A stretch of 64,000 nt of DNA from Owenia fusiformis (lineage: Eukaryota; Annelida; Polychaeta; Sabellida; Oweniidae). The notes beneath the pieces are model-generated. The model was given only the letters and a program-made list of their open reading frames with translations, had not been told where the DNA came from and did no database searches. How positions within the stretch are numbered: position 1 is the stretch's first letter; each line of letters opens with the position of its first letter. Of this stretch, positions 61,101 through 64,000 are shown piece after piece. The DNA lies in NCBI GenBank assembly GCA_903813345.2, contig CAIIXF020000006.1:37661936-37725935 (forward strand), in the 5' to 3' direction. A program made the position numbers and the translations under genes.

Positions 61101-61874
61101 CAACTTTAAGTAGTTCAGGTATGTCATTATTTGGTTGTTTTTTTTATCTACTTTGCAATTATATTGTGAGTAAGCAAGCACATGGGCAACTATTGAAAAC
61201 CACACACATCGTACCCTAAATAAAAGCATTTTATGAAGAATTACATCTAAAAAAGATCCTTAAAATGCAAACATTTTTCACCAGATTTGCGATAAACGAT
61301 AGTTTCGTTTAGCGCATACTAAGCCCCGGTGTATCAAATAAAGACTTGGTTTGATTCAACAACAGGTCGGGTGCTGTATTTGGCCCCAGGTGATTTTGGA
61401 AATGCAGAATTTACGGCAAATGTTCCCGCCAATCGTTATTGCCTGAGTTTGAGCATCTACTGCGTAACGTCAAACAGCAAGTTACAGATTTTGGCCAACT
61501 CAAATGTCGTATCTTTGTTACCGTCGTGCCCTGATGCTGTATGGTATACGCACTCGATATCAATCACGTTGAATACTCAAGGAACGGTAAGACCATATAG
61601 ATATAGTAAATAAATAAGATGTTGAAAAATTAAAACTTTTTTAGAGGAAGGCTTGTAATATGTTTAAACAGGAATATTGTGGCTTGCCAGATTAAAAATA
61701 GGTGATAATACAAGAGCACATTACAAAATGCATGTTAACAGTCAAATAAGAACAATATTATGTAACATTATGTATAACCAAATATTAACTTTTCAGATTG
61801 CATTGAAAAGTTACCGTGGAAACTTTGGACATTTACTCTTGGATGATATCAAGTTACGAACTGGGAAATGCTAG
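46115..61874 (+). CDS. Secreted astacin-family metalloprotease with MAM domain, gene 2 (483 aa)
   Basis: Eleven exons: 46115-46213, 49553-49606, 50256-50304, 50603-50676, 50964-51078, 55010-55151, 55349-55794, 59735-59770, 60981-61118, 61366-61586, 61797-61874; total 1452 bp with consistent phases. Residues 1-24 are a signal peptide. The zinc site is HEFFHSLGFYHE (His209, Glu210, His213, His219), with a normal Met-turn SIMHY (268-272). A Gly-rich linker (VSNGGGAGDTG) leads to a MAM domain (about 339-483). Exon 7 holds both zinc site and Met-turn, which gene 1 splits by an intron. Introns 1, 5, 7 and 8 have grown by a nested gene or by transposons. An incomplete extra copy of exon 6 lies upstream of the real one. 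Likely a secreted protease from tandem duplication of gene 1's ancestor. Confidence 0.9.
46701..46706 (-). terminator. Poly(A) signal of the SLC44-like gene
   Basis: AATAAA on the minus strand lies about 93 bp past the stop codon. Confidence 0.5.
46799..48814 (-). CDS. Choline transporter-like protein (SLC44/CTL family), intronless
   Basis: One uninterrupted frame encodes 671 residues from the chosen Met (681 if the upstream Met at 48844 is used). I prefer the inner start because MGGCCCSRE resembles the Gly/Cys-rich N-terminus of CTL1 proteins and could be acylated. Family marks are DRSCRDVLFLLIM leading into the first membrane helix, GTDSWGNVCAQ just after it, about ten hydrophobic segments, and the C-terminal CEDCERNDGVRKPYF block followed by a basic tail. 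Length is usual for the family. The predicted role is plasma- or organelle-membrane transport of choline or related amines. The gene lies antisense inside intron 1 of astacin gene 2. Absence of introns next to exon-rich genes suggests origin by retroposition. Confidence 0.9.
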   Translation of the reverse strand: MGGCCCSRETKIEPINTKVKSANDDQIEEDEFDGPLEDRSCRDVLFLLIMIAFIGGMGYFSFLAFLGGNPNKLLHGTDSWGNVCAQPNIGIPDAQHSGRDMTQKTKVYYFDFTSLANPLVQSLRICVSDCPSVTSSDLSDLATTHGVKLCRYDKLVGTYPNAHLIADDECPATPIEPHVSLVNRCIPKTLIKVGKSVISSFSTILNSLDADFVAKVCSDISNCWQIILYLCAIAFGISLIVIFLLKFFACLLIWIMVIGCVLGSLAASAYCWYNWYGYFSYVKETELKDASLVTSVDIETRQTWLIYASVVSGIALIVCLVMLVMRKRIQLVVQLFMEAGSALGKIPMLLFQPIWTIIILIGTIGGLLYIFAWMHTSAPPIVKDDVVTYEADKILFYTKWYHVFGMLWISQFILACQQVVIAGAIATWYFKRDKSKMGFPICASLKRLICYHLGSVAFGSLIIAIVQLARMILGYIHQKVNNKPGVGAVAKFILKCLKCLLWCFEKFLKYLNRNAYIEIAIYGYSFCKSAKKAFLLLVANVLRVAAINSVGFFVLFLAKVGTVAIVGIVGLEFIKIVQTTAGLNFFWVPLLFACSFAFFISHCFLQVYEMTIDTIFLCFCEDCERNDGVRKPYFMSKGLMAFVENSKEALDADKERKKTKALAKVITKTMN
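53183..53535 (-). mobile_element. tRNA-derived SINE
   Basis: On the minus strand the sequence begins GGGTAGCCTAGTGG, with an RNA polymerase III box A (TAGCCTAGTGG, 53522-53532). Box B, GTTCGAGCC, lies at 53461-53469; about 52 bp separate the boxes, as in tRNA genes. It does not fold as a complete tRNA. A GC-richer body of about 270 bp with no close likeness to its surroundings follows. The 3' limit near 53183 is a guess from the composition change. Confidence 0.75.
54245..54470 (+). repeat. Dispersed repeat, family B, copy 2
   Basis: TTTTCCATATAGCTTTGAAA, then ATCTCG, GAGATTTTGGGAGAT and TCGGGCTAAATCCCCAT occur in the same order as at 10936-11160. It lies inside the 3.3-kb element. Confidence 0.6.
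54844..54945 (+). pseudogene. Broken duplicate of astacin gene 2 exon 6
   Basis: After an intact acceptor (ATTATTTTAG), the first 102 bp repeat exon 6 (55010-55151) with few changes. Then the copy breaks after CAATGGG and the frame meets TAA. Inclusion in the mRNA would truncate the protein, so it must be skipped. The duplicated unit also includes about 60 bp of the preceding intron. Confidence 0.85.
57889..58130. repeat. Diverged miniature copy of the 4.8-kb inverted-repeat family
   Basis: 57889-58048 resembles 8695-8871 (AGTTGCAAATGGAGGACG, GATTCATC, CAAAGATAGA). 58059-58130 resembles 6417-6487 (CCATTTGCAACTTA, GTGGTCACGTGGTAGGG), so the unit is itself a small foldback. It links the 5-10 kb structure to a dispersed transposon family. 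Confidence 0.7.
58226..58318. repeat. Inverted pair ACCTGAATCGATTGCAAA
   Basis: An exact 18-bp sequence and its complement lie about 55 bp apart, inside the 3.0-kb element. It may mark a nested short element. Confidence 0.6.
59909..60966. mobile_element. mariner/Tc1-type MITE in intron 8 of astacin gene 2, beside a splice acceptor
   Basis: Ends CAGGGCGTCCACAAAAAGGT are exact inverted repeats over about 36 bp, with looser similarity over about 200 bp. TA flanks both (59907-59908 and 60967-60968). No transposase. The right end lies 14 bp before the MAM exon at 60981. Confidence 0.9.
60455..60630 (+). repeat. Tandem repeat inside the MITE (unit ~65-70 bp, ~2.7 copies)
   Basis: The unit contains GTCAGTTGAA, TTTTTGCAGGCCTATTTT and AGTAAGTTCAGAGTAAGTAA. 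Copies start near 60455, 60526 and 60590. Confidence 0.8.
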
Positions 61875-61958
61875 ATGCCATGACAATGCAGCTTTATATA
61901 ATCTAGAATTACACAATTCGTCAATATGTAATTGAAATATTAAGATTCTCGCAATTTG

Positions 61959-61964
61959 AATAAA
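61959..61964 (+). terminator. Poly(A) signal of astacin gene 2
   Basis: AATAAA lies 84 bp after the stop codon at 61872-61874, matching the arrangement in gene 1. Confidence 0.6.
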
Positions 61965-62562
61965 GTATCAGTTAGACAACGATTTTTTGTTTTAAAATGC
62001 ACCGGCCCGACCACAGCCCAAGTGAGTCATGTTAAATCATTACATCTATTTTAATCATTTATTTAACCTCAATTTAGGTGGTTGAAGCGGTGTTCAGCGC
62101 AACGTAAGCTTACATGGCGCGGTAGGTTAAGGTCTGGTCAGTGCCCCTAGTGGAGGAGACAATTCAATGTAGACACACATTTAAATTTAGCTTAGATGAT
62201 GAATCCGTCAGCTTTGGGTTGACTGGTCTTGTTCTTGTTACACTATTGACAGGTGTACATTTAGAGTATACGCTTTACTTGCTAGGTTTCTTAACAGTTT
62301 TTGGTCATTTCCCTGTGTTTTGGCATATTTGTACCTAGATATTCGTATTTCACGTTATATATTATGTATCAGAATAACAACTCTCACAAAAGCGATATAA
62401 AATCGTAGACTAAAGGGCGATAGAAATCATTTTTAAATATAGAGGGCAGACAAATTAATCTGTGTTGATTTATACTTCTCTTCGGGATTTTACAGCTGCG
62501 CTGTTACCCTCTTTATATCTACCCAAAAGCTACGATTAGAATTGTTTCCTTCTATTTATAAG
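61965..62562. other. Intergenic stretch after astacin gene 2
   Basis: No gene recognised; no signal-peptide exon for the third astacin copy was found here. Confidence 0.45.
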
Positions 62563-62702
62563 ACCCAGATAAGAATGGTATTGACATTGTGAAGCCAAGA
62601 TGACAATCGAAAAAAGGATGCATCTCAGTCAGAAGATTTTGATTTTATAGTTTAAGGATTTCTTGGACGTGTTTGACCCACATGAACGCCGCAGATATAT
62701 AC

Positions 62703-62842
62703 GGGCTATGTACTGGGAGGTTTTGGATATGGGGTTTATCCAGAGGGAGATATGCATATCTACCTGAGGGACCGTAGGAACCGAAGGTAGATGTGCATAT
62801 CTCACGAGGGATGAACCCAATATCCAAACCAACCGTACATAA
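62703..62842. repeat. Long hairpin, family C, copy 2
   Basis: About 65-bp arms pair (GGTTTTGGATATGGGGTTTA against AACCCAATATCCAAACC; GAGATATGCATATCTACC against its near-complement). The apex, GAGGGACCGTAGG, repeats that of the hairpin at 12884-13028. It lies between damaged exons 4 and 5 of the third astacin copy. Confidence 0.8.
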
Positions 62843-62960
62843 CTGCTTAATCCTGTACCAAGTAGAGTTTTCAGGGGCATATGGCCATTTCAATAGTACA
62901 AGGTGTAAAAATAAACAAACCATTCATATGCAAAGTCATTTTATTGCATTTCCACTACTT

Positions 62961-63020
62961 ACCGGAAGCGGGAAGATATGCACCGAAGCGGGAAGATATG
63001 CACCGAAGCGGGAGATATGG
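62961..63020 (+). repeat. Three-copy 20-bp tandem repeat (ACCGAAGCGGGAAGATATGC)
   Basis: Three consecutive units, the third lacking one A. The GCGGG plus AGATAT wording echoes the small repeat at 13311-13376 beside the other family C hairpin. Confidence 0.75.
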
Positions 63021-64000
63021 CGGTAGATATGGAGGTTCTGGATATGGAAACCTCAAAATCAGGATACGGGATATATCTTACCAACTTATCTCCCCAGAAC
63101 TCTACTTTGCATAGGATAAAAGCCCATCTTCCCTCTCTTATATATTTATATCATTGGAAAGAAAACGCGAGCAAAAGTGCCATACTTTAAAGGGACACAT
63201 TTAATTTCTTCAAAGAGGTTTAAATCTGAGGGGAAATTGTGTCGCTCTTTCATCTCTGTTTAGTTGGTTCCAATCGAAAGAACTGAAGACTCGACAATGC
63301 TTGTTATCAATTTATTTTAAGTAATCGTTAATATGTTGCTGTCTGTGCTAGTTTCGGAATGCTGTGAATCTAGAATCAAAGCTCGGTCAGTGGATTGAAC
63401 TTTGGTACCACAGCAAAACTTCAGAACCACACGGCAGTGTATATTACGAATGGGACAGCTCAAGTCCACTTGGGCACGAATATGATTGCTATGGACATCT
63501 CTGCTGTTTCTGTTTCGAAAAACTGTAAAGGCTACTGTCCATTTTTAAGTATGAGTCTCTCATAGTGTTAAATATTGTTTTAGCCGAAGGACGCAAAGCT
63601 GTTATTCTAAGTGCAATGGAAACTATTCAATTCAAATCAGGTGGACCATCAGCGAAGTGTATCAAGTTTGTTCCAAACAATGGGCAATCCGGAAGTCATA
63701 TGACTATAAAAAGTACGAATGGGAGTTGAGTATTTGAAACCATGCGGATATCAGGAAGGAAGTGTGACATTTCTTATTTTTCAATCCTAATTTGCTTTGG
63801 GTAGAGCGATATATTTGCTTGATCAAAGCATCACATTTTCCACACTTTCAAAACACATTTACGACGGAAAAGATAGGTAAGAAAATAAATAATGAAAAAA
63901 CATTAATCAATTTATTAATTCAAAGCATGAATTTCACTGGTATTGTAAAGTTCTTAGAACTGAGAATTTCTGATATGTTGTCAAATCTCAATAACTTTCT

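Larger units (their letters stand above)
62563..63727 (+). pseudogene. Third astacin copy, partial and damaged
   Basis: Three segments match exons 4, 5 and 6 of gene 2. 62563 to about 62635 (exon 4) has a net deletion of about 8 bp that shifts the frame to TGA. 63352-63463 (exon 5, FRNAVNLESKLGQW) has lost the GTAAGT donor. 63584 to about 63725 (exon 6) has an acceptor but reads TTGAGT where gene 2 has the donor GTGAGT. Exons 1-3 are not seen and the zinc-site exon would lie beyond the window. It is best explained as a decayed tandem duplicate. Confidence 0.75.

Overview
The window is from an animal nuclear genome, AT-rich and crowded with repeats. Genes have many short GT-AG exons, secreted proteases carry signal peptides and MAM domains, and there is a Mab21/cGAS-like receptor. 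At least a dozen distinct mobile-element families are present. The set (astacin-MAM genes in tandem, a cGAS-like receptor, a non-LTR element with a 2A-like N-terminus, an Academ-like transposon, many foldback MITEs) fits a marine invertebrate such as an echinoderm, hemichordate, lancelet, mollusc or cnidarian. I cannot name the species.

Layout. 1-15.6 kb is a repeat graveyard. It holds two TA-flanked MITEs that share one TA, a foldback MITE, a satellite-like tract, a 4.8-kb inverted repeat that encloses the N-terminal half of a non-LTR retrotransposon ORF, a MITE with nearly identical 125-bp ends, a long hairpin, and a foldback MITE with a perfect 5-bp target duplication. 15.7-17.5 kb carries an intronless minus-strand cGAS-like receptor gene with two broken N-terminal copies upstream. 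17.5-22.7 kb holds another mariner-type MITE, a truncated foldback copy, and the C-terminus of a retrotransposon with a restriction-like endonuclease.

22.77-36.30 kb is one 13.5-kb composite DNA transposon. Its left part is a full element whose seven exons join exactly into a 1578-codon reading frame: zinc modules, a DDE-type transposase core, then an XPG/PIN-like nuclease. Its right part is an inverted copy of the first 5.0 kb, nearly identical and cut off in exon 4. The whole is bounded by two copies of the same 5' terminus and by TATA.

37-64 kb is a tandem array of secreted astacin metalloproteases, each with a signal peptide, propeptide, astacin domain and MAM domain. Copy 1 has 12 exons and 498 aa, with a Leu at the Met-turn. 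Copy 2 has 11 exons and 483 aa. Copy 3 is a broken fragment. An intronless SLC44/choline-transporter-like gene lies antisense inside intron 1 of copy 2. The later introns of copy 2 are filled by a 3.3-kb element, a tRNA-derived SINE, a 3.0-kb long-TIR element, and a mariner MITE that ends 14 bases before a splice acceptor.

The resident genes appear to serve extracellular proteolysis (astacins), membrane transport of choline-like substrates (SLC44) and innate nucleotide signalling (cGAS-like receptor). Nothing in the sequence shows that they act in one pathway. Exon structures were read by hand from splice signals and frame continuity. TE family names are from recall of family features, not from a search.
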